Notes: generated by a model from the sequence alone, not told the origin. DNA of 64,000 nucleotides from Riptortus pedestris (GCA_019009955.1 CM032228.1:221933501-221997500), one strand, 5' to 3'; shown: positions 46,696-58,397, counted from the first letter of the stretch. A program made the numbers and translations.

Positions 46696-47075
46696 TCATA
46701 GATAATCCTCTCCATTTAATAGTATTATGACCTGGTTTTCGGTCTGTGTGTTTTCCTCAAACGAAATTCTTAGTTCCCTGAGGACAGGGCAGACCGCAAG
46801 GAAGTGGAAAACATCTGGCTCCTCTCTGGCTAGTTGCTCAGCGAGGTTACAGTAGTGCCATTCAAGCTCCAACGTTTCCTGCTGAGGTTCAGTGTTTCTG
46901 TCCTGGCCTTCATCACAATACTGATCATATGAAAACTACTGCTATCGTCAATATATGAAAGTTGTTTTGATTCAAATGATTGATTTAGTGTGGTAGGTAT
47001 GGAATAAGATTTATCTGATTGCTGTTGTTCCTTTGAAGAAGTAATCCAGATCATCTCAGGAATGGACAAAGGAAG
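46696..47075 (-). pseudogene. Non-LTR retrotransposon ORF2 C-terminal relic
   Basis: The minus-strand frame to about 46840 reads SFHMISIVMKARTETLNL and SRKRW. After a one-base frame change the frame continues LEWHYCNLAEQLAREEPD, VFHFLAVCPVLRELRISFEE, ending LLNGEDYL with TGA at 46696. The C-N-L...H-F-L-x-x-C arrangement and LxxCPxxxxxR are typical of the zinc-binding C-terminus of LINE reverse-transcriptase proteins. Only about 125 codons remain, consistent with a 5'-truncated insertion. Clade not assigned. Confidence 0.75.
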
Positions 47076-47229
47076 AGAGTTACAAAGACATGTAGAAGTT
47101 TCCCATTATATTCTACATCCAACAACAAGGCATCATGAGGAAAATTCCATTCATAACAATAAAGGCATGAGGGAAGAGAGTTCTCCTAAAGGTAAGAGTT
47201 GATTAATCTTTTTTCATTTTTGAATAAAC

Positions 47230-47645
47230 ATTTAAATATGACTCAATGATAATAAAATTTGGTATTTTGGCTTCAAATGAAGTGTTTCATATCATAATAG
47301 CATATTGTTAATATGAGATGAGTAGGAGTGGGGGTTTACTGAAAGCCGAAAAATAAAAAATGTAAATATCTCAGTTAATAATCAAGATAGTGAAAACATG
47401 TACATAACAACATTTATAGCACATTACATTTGCGATTAGATTGGTTCTATACAATATTTTGATCCGAAGCATAATAAAGAAGATATTAAGAATTTTCGAA
47501 ATTTCCCCTCTCTAAACCCTCCCACCCCTGGTCCGATTTCAGCCGATTTTTGTCTTACCTTTTCGAATCTCTATATATGTGTTTCATGCAAAACTAAAGA
47601 TCAAGTTCGTTAACTGCTGAAATTGGACCTGGGATAGGGGGGCTT
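47230..47645. repeat. R1 fragments, forward then reverse
   Basis: 47230-47556 is forward R1 body (ATTGTTAATATGAGATGAGT, GGGGGTTTACTGAAAGC, CGAAATTTCCCC, TCCGATTTCAGCC). 47575-47645 is a reverse piece ('aaagatcaagttcgttaact', 'ctgaaattggacctggg'). A reverse R1 head remnant lies at 48088-48135 (GGGGAAATCTGCTTAG). Confidence 0.7.
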
Positions 47646-48139
47646 TGTCCTCGGACATTAAGAATAAGCCAATATATCATGAACCGTCTTATTTCAAGCT
47701 GTTGTGTTCAGAAAATCTTTTCTATTTGAGATGATTATGATGATCCCACCCCCCAATATTTTGTTTTTGGATTAATAAAATTTGAGTAATTGATATAAAA
47801 ATTATTCTGATTCATTGTAAATTACAATACTAACTGTAGTAAATAGTTTTTAATAAAAATAATATGTTATACTCAGATACATATCAGTAATTGTTTTAAT
47901 CTAGAATATTTCTATCTGTTAATGTCTCAGAGGTGCGATGGCCTGTTTCTTTACAATTTAGATGCTTTTCGTTAGGAGATTATTAAAATTAACTGAAAGA
48001 TTTCTCATTACCGTTTGTATCTATTCATTTGAGATTCACAGTGGTGTGTTTTTTATAAGTATGTAGATTTAACTATTGTAAAACTTCACGGGGAAATCTG
48101 CTTAGTTTACGCAGCCTCTGTATAATGGACTTTTTTTCT

Positions 48140-49775
48140 GCAGGTATGGTTTAGAGATCCTACACTGTAATGTTTTGAACCATACTTGAGCCATAGCCAA
48201 ACAATTTTTTTTTTTTTACTGAATATATCAGTAAAATCCTAATTTTTAATAATGTAAGAAATAATTAAGATTAGCTATAGAGAATATTGGGACAATAAGT
48301 AGAGTAAATTAACCAAACTTTTATTTTTGCTCAATACTGATATGAGTATTCTGATTTGAGAAAAAAAGTTCCTCTAATCTCAATACTCATTTCAGTATTG
48401 AAATAGGACCTGTAAATAATAAGCTACCATAATCTAGGGCTAGTAGACTATGGAAAAAGTACTTAATTCATTCGTAATTAAAAAATAATAAAGAATTAAA
48501 TACTACAAATTAAATACTAAAAGATATTTTTTTTTTTTTAATTAATTAATTAAATGTTTAACATTAATTAATTTCTTAACTTTAATTAATTTTTTTAACT
48601 TAAATACTCATCACAAAAATAAGACCAATATTATGACTGAGTCTAAGGAGAGTGACATAATATATGACTAGTTTAGTGCACAATGGATTTTAGTGAAATA
48701 TGTCTTTAATTTCCTTTTTTCTCTTTCGATTATACATGAGGTGTTCTATATCAGGGCTGTTCCCAATTGTAAACACCTAAATTTGATACAGCAGTGTTAC
48801 ATAATCCTTATGAAGATCTATATCTTTGAACCATGGTCTCTATCTTCCTTGTTACTGGAGGTGTTGTTAATCAGTATTTTATTAAATGGTCCTCTGCAAT
48901 TGCTACCTCATTCTACCTGTTAGTCAAGATAGGAAAGCTCCTGAACTGAAGAATGCAAATTTAGAGCAGTCTATCAAGGCCCATTGTATTGTCATAGCCT
49001 AAACATTCATGTTATTAATGAGTCCTGGGCTTAAAAAAACATCCGCTTAGATTCCTTTTAATTTTTCATTTGTACTTTTTTTTTTTTTGCTTTATAGACC
49101 TTTTAGCCACTATTACAAGCCTCCTCCACCTCTGCGTATCATGTGTAATAACTTTCCAGTCCACAATGTGGACCAGAACCCAATAATAACCTTTTTTTTT
49201 CCTAAACAACAAAAAAAATTATGACCTAAATTAAAGTACTCCTATTATTTATGGGGAGAAAAATAGAAAATGTACTTATATAATTAAATTATTTCCCAAT
49301 TATCCATGTTTTAAAAAAAAATAGAAAATGGCTTGTTTAAAATATATACATGACAACAATGTCCTGAAGTTAGTACAATAAACTGGTAAACAGCTTATCA
49401 ACAATAACAACTCAAATTAACAACATTAAATAAAAACTAGTGAGACAGAAATCTTATTTGGAAATTTTGTATCTCTCTGACTAGTTAAACAAAATATTTT
49501 CCCTTCCTTCAGAGGGTGATTTCTAAATTCTGAAATCCTGATAATTATATCATCCATTCTTCTCTCATTTTATATGTTTACACATCCACACAGTTCTTAT
49601 TTCATAGATTTTCAATTATCCATACATTGAGCAACCTAGAAATGTGAGCAGGTCCAAAACTAGAATACTTTTTGGTGTAGTCTTATGAATAAATCTATGA
49701 AAGCCTCAACACGGACAGAAAATAAAATTTTCACATAGATCAGTATCATGATCACTAAGTTACATTTTTTTGTTT
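48140..49775. other. AT-rich stretch with no recognised feature
   Basis: I see homopolymers and a palindromic TTAATTAATTAA tract near 48539-48600 but no gene, RNA or recognisable transposon. The short open frame at 48693-48923 has no domain and biased composition. Confidence 0.5.
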
Positions 49776-49786
49776 AATTTAATACA

Positions 49787-50010
49787 GGGGCTCAGGTTAG
49801 CCATGTGAGTTAAAGCGTTGACCTTTATCTCACATGGTAAACCTAGAGTGGCGAGTTCGATTCTCGCCTGGGCAAATGAAATTATTTAGTGACGAAATTC
49901 ATTAAATAACGTCCTAAAATCCTACCCTGGCTAGAAAAGGGTGGTAACCTGTAGATAACCCGTCCCGATTAGCCTAAGTTGCAAAAAGTGGACGTTAATA
50001 AATAAATAAT
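49787..50010 (+). mobile_element. Full-length tRNA-derived SINE (224 bp)
   Basis: Flanked by an 11-bp direct repeat AATTTAATACA (49776-49786 and 50011-50021), a perfect target-site duplication. The head is tRNA-like: a 5' GGCTCAGG arm faces CGCCTGGGC, and a good B box is present (GAGTTCGATTC at 49853-49863). The A box is degenerate (TTAGCCATGTGAGTT). The body contains CACCCTGG-like ACCCTGGCTAG and AACCCGTCCCGATTAGCC. The 3' end is CGTTAATAAATAAATAATAAT rather than poly(A). A second copy of the same length is at 63141-63364. Confidence 0.92.
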
Positions 50011-50551
50011 AATTTAATACATACATAATTCAAGGTATGTAAATAATCCCAAACCCTTCATATTAAATTATCTTTATCTACTTTTCAACTAAAACTGATT
50101 TTGGCATAGATAAAGTATATTTAAGTGGACCACTTTTAATAAACTAAAAATCAAACATTATTCATAAAAAAACAAAAAAAAATACAGATAAGATCAAATG
50201 TTCTTAACATATTTTATATATTTCCTTAGATCTTTTGGACTTTCCAGATTAAATGGAAGAAATCCAGCACTGCACTACTGCACTAACAAAAGTGTAAATT
50301 AATCCAACATATGTATATAGTGTGTATGTAAGATAAGAATAAATATAAAATTAAGATTTGTTGATTACAAGGGATATTAATAAGTAGTAATGACAAACAG
50401 GACATTTTTGTTTTATATTATTTATTATAATTTTTCCTAATTGTGTAACTAGGATATTCAAATCATAGTATTAATTTGGAAGAACAAAAAATAATTTTAT
50501 GACTTAAAGTACTTACTCCTCAAAAATAAGTTTAAGATGTCCAATGAATAA

Positions 50552-50623
50552 GACCTCGTGGCGCAACGGTAGCGCGTCTGACTCCAGATCAGAAGGTTGC
50601 GTGTTCAAATCACGTCGGGGTCA
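50552..50623 (+). tRNA. tRNA-Trp (CCA)
   Basis: The 72-nt cloverleaf starts GACCTCGTGGCGCAACGGTA. Acceptor GACCTCG/CGGGGTC, D stem GCGC/GCGC, anticodon stem TCTGA/TCAGA, loop CTCCAGA with anticodon CCA, T-arm GCGTG-TTCAAAT-CACGT, discriminator A. No intron. Confidence 0.96.
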
Positions 50624-50630
50624 CGTTAGC

Positions 50631-50638
50631 TTTTTTTT
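50631..50638 (+). terminator. Pol III terminator of tRNA-Trp
   Basis: T8 run seven bases past the mature 3' end. Confidence 0.8.
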
Positions 50639-50639
50639 A

Positions 50640-52050
50640 CAGTAAAAAATACTTTTAAATAAGTACAACTATATTTGTTGTTAACTTATTAAAACATATA
50701 TATAAATTGTTAATATTGTAAATAACTATAAAGGTAGTTTGTTTTTATTTGAGAAGGATATACTCAGCTACAATTGGTGTTCAGCTTAATGAGTACTGTT
50801 CAATTTTAATAATTAACCGTTGATCGTCAATGTTATAACAAACGGAAAAATACAGAATATGTCATTGATTCGAGCCAGGGACGTTAAACTTTAATTGATG
50901 ACGTTACACATAAGGTATTTGTAGTCCACTCGCATAGTAAAGATTCATAGTAAACCATACTTCAAAAGTTTAACCAAGATATTGTGAAGACGTAGGAGTA
51001 TTTTCATACGGACCTTGCTAACAAATTAAGGAGACATTATAAATTGTCACATATCTCATTTAAGCTGAAAAAATTGGAAATTATTTTCTACTGTTGAAAC
51101 TACTTTTATGGTACTCCAGTTTGGGGAGGCAGGCTTAAGATGGACATCTTTCTTTGAGTAAGAATCTTAATTATCGATTTAAAACATTGCATTAGGTATT
51201 AAATAGGTTATTCTAAATGGTGAAAATGCAACGTTTAAAACTTTTTCCTCAATAACGATGGTATCCGCGAGAGTGGGGGGGGGGGTTAATATTTCTCAAT
51301 TTAATCTTAGGTATTGCAATAATTAATCTCCTATCGAGTTCTAGGTAAGGGGAATCGTGCTCGGACACTCCGTGAGACTATTTACAAGAGAATGAGCGTA
51401 ACAGGTTGGAAGGTGTAGGCGTAGCTCCCAAGGGAGGAGGGTGGTCTGGGGGAATGTTACACCTTGACGCTGGTTCATTGAGGAAAGGAACCAGGTAAGG
51501 TTGTTTCACTAATCCCCTACTGCAGTGGAGCGCGCACGCGCCCCAATGCATCACCTTACGATCTCTGAAACCTTCCAGGAATAAAGGTATTGCTCCAAGT
51601 CACGTTCCAACTTTTCCCACCTTTCAGGTGAGCCGTGGGAAAATCCTCCCGTCTTACCGGCCTACACTAAAGACGTGAAAAAATAACAATAACACTTGTA
51701 AATTGTACAGGTAGGTGATACTCGGAAGATCACTCAAAGAGGCTTAAAGTCGTCGTAATTTATCCTGTCACATTAAAAGATTTAGGACAACTTATTTTAG
51801 TTTACCTTCGCAGTAAAGTTGGTGAAGACGTACGATGAGTTATAACAAAGAGGAAATTTGTTCATAGTACGTTTTAAAATAATGTATAAATAAAACATCT
51901 AATGAAAAATTCCAAAACATAATAGATTTGAAATATGTTATCAGCTGAAGTAAGACTCGCATGGCTGCCTCCTCATCTGCCCGTTTCAGTAAAATTTAAG
52001 GTATTGTATTATGTTCTAATATAATAGTACCAAACGTTTCTTTAATTTTT
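50640..52050. other. Stretch with no recognised gene
   Basis: The sequence becomes GC-richer and CpG-containing at 51240-51700 (GTGGAGCGCGCACGCGCCCC near 51525) but I see no frame, RNA or repeat boundary. The composition change suggests an unrecognised insertion. Confidence 0.4.
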
Positions 52051-52057
52051 AACACAC

Positions 52058-52226
52058 TCGAGTGGCGAGTTCGATTCCTGTTTGAGCAATAGGAATTTAT
52101 TTAGTAACGAACTCATTAAATTAAATCCTTAATTTTTCACCCTGGCTAGAGAAGGGTGGTACCTGTAGGTAACCCACCCCAATTATCCGTAGATCAAAAA
52201 GTAGTTGTTATCAGTAATAATAATAG
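52058..52226 (+). mobile_element. 5'-truncated copy of the tRNA SINE
   Basis: Begins at the GAGTGGCGAGTTCGATTCC B-box region and follows the SINE body (ACCCTGGCTAGAGAAGGGTG, AACCCACCCCAATTA) to a TAATAATAATAG end. The tRNA-like 5' arm is missing. Confidence 0.85.
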
Positions 52227-52269
52227 TTTGTTACAACTTCTTGCTGTTATTAATGGCTAATATTAATTA

Positions 52270-52831
52270 AAAAGTTCGTGACTCTGGGACCGTGTAAACT
52301 AAACAGATTATTGGAATGGCACATGAATAAAATCACTTTATTACATTGTATTCTCTGTTTTTTTTTATTGAGGTCGTACTCATGACGCGAGTTTCGAAAA
52401 ATTTCTTCAAATGTCCATCGATCCTACCCAGGAGATGACGAAAATGAGGTCCGTTCAAAATTATATATATATATTTCTGTGGTCGGGTATAGTTCGGCCA
52501 TTTCCGTCAGCATTTGGCTCAGGTGGAAGCTTCATCTAACCTTACCTTACCTTCGTTACTTTGTTAGATTTATGCAAATACGTTCTGTTCATCCGCCCCT
52601 CTCCCTTCTTTAGTTCTTGGATTACTAAAATTTGAGTTATTAAAATATAAATTATTTTTACAATTCAGAAGCCGTTTCAGTTGGGAATTTATTTTAATTA
52701 ACTGAAAGATTTCTTATTACCGTTTGTATTTAATCACGGTGGTATTGTGTTACCAGTATGCAGATTTCTCTATTGTAAAACTTCACATGGGAAATCTGCT
52801 TAGTTTACGCAGCCCCTGCGTGACGGACGTT
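52270..52831. repeat. Scattered R1 pieces
   Basis: 52270-52315 is a forward head remnant (GTAAACTAAACAGATT). 52365-52480 is a reverse 3' block ('cgatcctacccaggagatga', short TA core). 52765-52831 is a reverse head (CATGGGAAATCTGCTTAG...CCTGCGTGACGGA). These are probably remains of one or two rearranged copies. Confidence 0.7.
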
Positions 52832-53431
52832 CCTTTGTAAGTAACCAATGTAAACATGACTGGGCATTAGAAGCTTACTGAATGTGCAAAACTTCAAATA
52901 ATTTGGTTAATGCTCGCGTTGGACAAAAAGTCCTTCATGGAGTTACGCAGTTCCCTCACTAATCAAATTTCCCACCTGTTTTACAATAGATAAATATACA
53001 CACTGATAACACTTAACACCACCGTGAATATTAAGTGAATAAACGGTAATGTAAGGTTAACAAACGTTAATTAGAAATCTTTCGGTCAATTTTAACCTCC
53101 CAACGGAAAATATTATATTTGTAAATAAATAGGTCTGCGAATCGCTCAGAGTGGAACATATAGTTAGAAATATTCGAAATACAGGAAAGAAAACCAATTA
53201 CTTTATAGAAAACTATTTACTATATCTAGTGCTGTAATTTATACTGAATCAGAATAACTTTTATCTTAATCACTCAAATTTTAATAGTCCAAGAACAAAC
53301 GAAGGGTGGGGGGGGGGGGCGAACAGAACGTATTTTCATACATCACATAAAGTAGAAGTTCAATGAAACAATATTTGGTATTTAACCTTGGAATAAAGTT
53401 GTTCATGATACATATAACAGCTCATTATTAA

Positions 53432-54394
53432 CCCTAGAACTACCAAGGGGGGGGGGGGCTCCTCGAGCCCACAACTTTTTGTTTTGTTCCCTATCACCCA
53501 ATTTTAATGGGATATTTTTGATATTTTATGTATTACTCAGAAAAACATCCCATAGTGAGGGCATAACAATAAAATTAAATATAAAAATTTCTATGTTGAG
53601 AAAAAAAATTTTTTTTGACGTATGGGCTCGAGGAGCCCCCCCCCTTGGTAATGCAAGGGGTAGTTTATACACTTAAGTACCAAGGGGGGGCTCCTCGAGC
53701 CAACTGATATTTAATACTACTTTTAACTAGTAATTCAAGTGTTATTAATTATATTGCTCAAATAATAATTACTTTGATGTAATTTTAACATACACAAGCC
53801 TTCTCAAGTTTTTTTTTTCTCAAAAAAAAATATATATATTCTCCCCATATAATTTTTTTTCATATAAAAATATATTACTGAGATGGTTATAATTATTGCT
53901 CCTGATAGGTACTTTTTTTAGAAAAGAGAAGATTTTCTAGGTTGTTCCCAACTAGGGGAACAGTTAGTCCATGCTGCATCCTGGATAAACACTCGGAAAA
54001 AAAATTATTGTGCAAAAGCACCGATAATTGCATTACGAATCTGATAATTATATTTTCTTAAATTATTATTCTATTATAATGTTATAATAACTTAAATATA
54101 GATAACTTTTTATTCTAACAATGTTTAGATATGTTCCTCCCGTAGAATAAAATTACATTTAATTTAAAGTCATCCTTTTTTCCCCATCCGAACTTTTTTT
54201 TTAATTTATTTTTATTTTTGTATTTAATTTTTTTTTCACAGGTGTCATAAGAAACGTTCATTAAACATAATCCAATAGAAATAAAATTTTTAAAAAAAAT
54301 ATAGAACCAAAATAAAAGGTTTTTAAGGTTGTGGGCTCGAGGAGCCCCCCCTTTGGTAATCCATGCGACCTGGGAGAGGTCGGTAATACTAGGG
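53432..54394. mobile_element. piggyBac-type MITE with CTCGAG palindromes (963 bp)
   Basis: Bounded by TTAA at 53428-53431 and 54395-54398. The ends read CCCTAGAACTACCAAG and, inward from the right, CCCTAGTATTACCGAC. CCCTAG is the classical piggyBac terminus. Inside, the motif TACCAAG-Gn-CTCCTCGAGCC occurs four times: forward near 53441 and 53679, inverted near 53625 and 54330, each with a 7-12-base G or C run. No transposase is encoded; the small frame at 53479-53676 has no homology I recognise. A TTAA at 53672-53675 next to the third motif may mark two abutting units. Confidence 0.8.
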
Positions 54395-54434
54395 TTAATA
54401 TGGCATGAGAAGGAGTGCTGAAGGCAAAAAAAAG

Positions 54435-54776
54435 TCCGTCACGCAGGGGCTGCGTACACTAAGCAGATTTCCCACGTGAAGTGTTACAATAGAGAAATTT
54501 TACGAGAGCCGAACAGGTAAGGAAGGAAACGGAAAGTTACTCTCATCCGTTACCCGCCCAGATTTAATAACATGCAAATATCTCGGTTAATATTCAAGAT
54601 AGAGAATAAATGTATAGAACAATATTTATAGTAAATTTAATTTGCAATAAGATTGATTCTATACAATTTTTCAATCCGATGTATAGTAACGGAAATATTT
54701 CGAATTTTCGAAAATCCTCCCCTCTAAACCCCCCCTCCCACAGGTCCGATTTCAGCCGTTAACGAAGCGGTAACAG

Positions 54777-54814
<38 letters not shown>

Positions 54815-54938
54815 TTTTGAACGGACCTCATTTTCTTCATCTCCTAGGTAGGATCGATGGACATTTGAAGAAAAAAGTCGAAAATTCCATCATGAGTACA
54901 ACCTCAATAGCTGATTTCCCTCAAGGGAAATCTGCTAA
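54435..54938 (+). repeat. R1 element, complete short form (504 bp)
   Basis: The cleanest reference copy. Head TCCGTCACGCAGGGGCTGCG (internal ACGCAG/CTGCGT palindrome), AAGCAGATTTCCCACGTG, the 'atgcaaatatctcggttaat' block, 'gattctatacaatttttc', C-rich stretch, TCCGATTTCAGCCGTTAACG, GCGGTAACAGACAAA, (TA)16 core at 54779-54811, then 'cctaggtaggatcgatggac', 'cctcaatagctgatttccct', and 3' end AAGGGAAATCTGCTAA. GCAGATTTCCC near the 5' end and GGGAAATCTGC at the 3' end are inverted repeats. Confidence 0.9.
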
Positions 54939-54946
54939 AACTAAAA

Positions 54947-55513
54947 CATCCAAATGTCTCGGTTGGTATTCATGATAGAGAAAATGTGTATATAACAACA
55001 TTTATAGGAAATTAAATTTTCATAACATTAATTCTATACACTTTTTCGATCAGACGTGCAATAACGAAGATATTCCGTATTTTCGAAATTCCTTCCCTCT
55101 AATCCCCTCCCCCTTCCCACTGTCCAATTTCAACAATTAACGAACATGATCTTTCTTTTTACAATAAACGATTAAATATCGAGTTTGTTATAGACCAAAC
55201 AGAAATTGCAACTGCTAGAGCGTTAACAGATATGTGTGTTGTGTGCGTGTGTGTGTGTGTGTGTGTTATACTATATATGTACATACATTCTACTTCTATT
55301 ATTAATTTATGATTAAAAAATGTAAAGATGAATATAATTATTAAACTTATAGGTACTAGTATATAAATATATATATATATATTCAATCTGTTTTGAACGG
55401 CCATCATTTTTGTCATTTCCTGAGTTGGATCGAATGACATTTGAGGAAAATTGTTGAAATTCGCATCATGAGTACGATTCATTAGTTGATTTCCCTTTAG
55501 GAAATTCTGCTAA
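54947..55513 (+). repeat. R1 copy, 5'-truncated, with (GT)n core
   Basis: Begins in the body, runs through TCCAATTTCAACAATTAACG and 'gctagagcgttaacagat'. It has a (GT)n plus TA core (55219-55382) in place of pure TA, then the 3' block and AAATTCTGCTAA. The core motif therefore varies between copies. Confidence 0.8.
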
Positions 55514-55589
55514 AAGAACAAATGACTAAACCGAACTCAGCGAAATTTAGTATCTGAGTTACCATAACAGAGATCCCCTTATAATCTAA

Positions 55590-55850
55590 GGGTTGTAATG
55601 CAGGCAAAAAACAAATAAACGCAACATTTCATTTCCTATCCGTTTTTCTCCAAAAAAGCTCATAATAAAAATTTAGCTTACTTCCTTATTTAGAGTAACT
55701 TTTGTTATATACATTTTTGTCGTATAACAATTTACAAAGCAAGTAATTTGCATAGAAATGTTGTTAGAGTTAACAACTCTCTCCAATGTATGAATTTATT
55801 CACTTTGGCATTTGTAACATCACCTTGAAAAATGATCACACTTTCATTGG
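55590..55850 (+). repeat. R2 (Helitron-like) fragment
   Basis: 'atttcatttcctatccgttt', 'tttagagtaacttttgttat', 'tttttgtcgtataacaa' and 'gcaagtaatttgcatagaa' follow the R2 block order seen at 56.8-58.1 kb. Confidence 0.65.
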
Positions 55851-56270
55851 ACTTTTAAAATCTTTGTTAATTTTTTAACGCAAGGTAAAGGTTGCACGAA
55901 CTGCAAATAATGTTGCCGCGCTCAGTAGATTTAATGAGTTTTTTTTATATAAACGTCAAAAACGACCCCAATAAATGACATCTCATTTACCAGGGATATT
56001 GATAAACTCGGAATATAGATTAATCGTTGCTAACAATGCTTGAATTTAGTTATTCTATGTAATGGGTTTTGGTTATTTATTATTTTTTACGCGGTGCCTA
56101 CTGCTAAAAAATGATACTTGTGTATATGCACAAGAAGGTAAACCAGTGATAATTGAAATGTTTTGTAACGAGCTTAAAATAACACAATAAGAATAAAAAT
56201 GGTGTGATAGAAGACTTTTTGATAATTTCACGTATAAAAAATTTGTTTCAATGTAAAAATCGAATAGGTT

Positions 56271-56400
56271 TTAGCAGATTTCCCTTAAGGGAAACCAGCT
56301 ATTGGGGTCGTACTCATGACGGAATTTTCAAAAATTTTCTTCAAATGTCCATCGAGCCTACCCAAAAGACGAAAATGGGTATTCAAAATTTTATATATCT
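56271..56400 (-). repeat. R1 copy, reverse, 3' half interrupted by R2
   Basis: Begins TTAGCAGATTTCCCTTAAGG and runs to 'aaaattttatatatct', the TA core, where the R2 element begins. The probable other half is 58398-59018. Confidence 0.8.
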
Positions 56401-56401
56401 A

Positions 56402-58397
56402 CTAGCTAAGGTACCCGGCGATGCCCGGAAAATCATTGTTGACTGACTAATGATGGTATTCTTATAGCAAGACTTCAATGTGTACAAATACACTTCACTC
56501 CACGCTGTTTTTCCGAAATAGCCAATCCTGAAGCAAATTTTGGGTATTAATAGAATAGAAATTTTAGTTACGAAGAATAAATAAAAATGTGTTCCTAATC
56601 TATCCCTCTCAACTTTTTGACTCACCGTTTTTGAATAATTCAAACCATAATCATGAATAGCATTTGTTTCTTTGTTTCTTTCGTGTGTGTTTGTTTATTC
56701 GTTACCTTTTCACGCATAAACGGCTGAACCGAATTTTATGAAACTCTGTATGTATATTCCTACTAACCCAACTTAGACTTTAGGCTCTAACAATATTCTC
56801 TGAGACGAACAAGAGTGGGGGTTATAAGGGAGGCCTGAATTTAAAAATAGCGGTATTTCGTTTTCTATTCGTTTTTCGGCAAATATGAACATAACAAAAG
56901 TTGTTTATTTTGTTATTTAGTGTAACGTTTGTTATATATACTTTTTTCGTATACCCAATTATAAACGAGATATACGCTAAAACCTATAGAGGAAGTGAAC
57001 AATTTTATTTGACACAAAAGACTCAACCAAACTAAATAAAACTCGGTATGTCTATTAGCACTAAAACCTTCATTATAGTAAGCTATACCAACATTTCTAG
57101 GGACGGGCAGGAGTGGGGGTTGTAAGTGAGGCCGAAATTTAAAAATAGCGATATTTCGTTTTCTATTCGTTTTTCCGCAAATATGAACATAACAAAAGTT
57201 GTTTATTTTGTTATTTAGAGTAACGTTTGTAATATTCATTTTTGTCTTTTAACAAACTATAACGAGATATACACTATAAACTAAAGCGGGAGTCAACTGT
57301 TTTATTGGACTCGAACGATTGAACCGAACTTAACAAAACTTGGTATGTCAATTAGCATACGAAATATCGGTATTTTTAATTTCAGGCCTCCCTTATAACC
57401 CCCACTCCTGTTCGTTTCAGAGAATATTAACATAGCCTAAAGTCTAAGTTGTGTTAGTAGTAATATACATACCAAGTTTCATAAAATTCAGTTCAGCCGA
57501 TTATGCGTGAAAAGGTAACAAACAAATAAACATTTTTAGGAACGAGCAGGAGTGGGGGTTATAAGGGAGGATTGAAATTAAAAATAGCGATTCGTTTCCT
57601 GTTGGTTTTTCGGCAAATTTGCACATAAAAAAAGTTGTTTATTTTGCTATTTAGAATACCTTTTGTTATATTGACTTTTGTGATATAACAAAGTATAAGC
57701 GGGATATACATTAATAACTAAAACGGGAGCCAACAAATTTAATGGGCACCTACGATTGAAGCGAACTTAACAAAACTGTGTATGTGAATTAGCATTAATT
57801 CTTCCATGATTATAAGCTATATTAAAATTTTTAGGTTAGAACGGGTGTGGGGGTTATAAGGGAGGCCTGATATAAGAATTCGCGATATTTTGTTTAAAAC
57901 AAGTGCTATTCGGAATTTCGTTTCAAAAATAGCGGTATTTCGTTTTCTATTCGTTTTTCGACAAACGTGCACATAAAAAAAGTTGTTTACTTTGTTATTT
58001 AGAGTAACTTTTGTTTTATACATTTCTCCAGGAACAATGTGTGGAGCAAGTAATTTGTGTAGAAATATTGATATGCTCAACAATTCTTTCCAATTTGAAC
58101 TACCAGGTACCTCACTTTTAATATTTAATTCAAATCTATGTTAATATTTTGTCCTTAATAACTGAAATCTATGCTTGATGCACGGAGGACGGGAAATATG
58201 ACAATATGGAGGACAGTGAAGTCTTGCATAAAAAAATAATTTTATTATTAACAAATCGACCCCAACAATGGGTATAAATCCTAAACACTGGGACGGGTAA
58301 ATGTCAAAATAGTGTGCGAAGTAAAGCCTTGCCAAAAAAATACCATCACCATTCAGCCTCAAATCAATTCCCGGGCGAAACTGGGTATCTGAGCTAG
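56402..58397. mobile_element. R2 Helitron-like insertion inside an R1 TA core (about 2.0 kb)
   Basis: Both outer ends carry a Helitron-type 3' terminus in opposite orientation. On the minus strand, CCGGGCATCGCCGGGTACCT ends in CTAG at 56402 followed by T. On the plus strand, CCCGGGCGAAACTGGGTATC, GAG and CTAG end at 58397 followed by T. The hairpin, about 10-nt spacer and CTRR end are Helitron hallmarks. I see no Rep/helicase coding region. The interior is built of about 300-bp repeats. The sequence may be two non-autonomous copies joined tail-out. Confidence 0.6.
56735..58050. repeat. About 300-bp tandem-like units within R2
   Basis: The block GTGGGGGTTATAAGGGAGGC recurs at about 56814, 57113 (GTAAGTGAGGC), 57552 and 57847. 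Each is followed by 'aaaaatagcgatatttcgtt', 'gcaaatatgaacataacaaa' and 'gttgtttattttgttattta'. Spacing is near 299, 439 and 295 bases. The larger gap holds an inverted piece at 57360-57530 (CCTCCCTTATAACCCCCACT). A fifth unit is at about 59334. Confidence 0.8.

Noticed and set aside
55159..55482. 107-codon minus-strand frame with Thr-His and Tyr-Ile runs
   Set aside because: It is formed by an R1 copy and its GT/TA microsatellite core.
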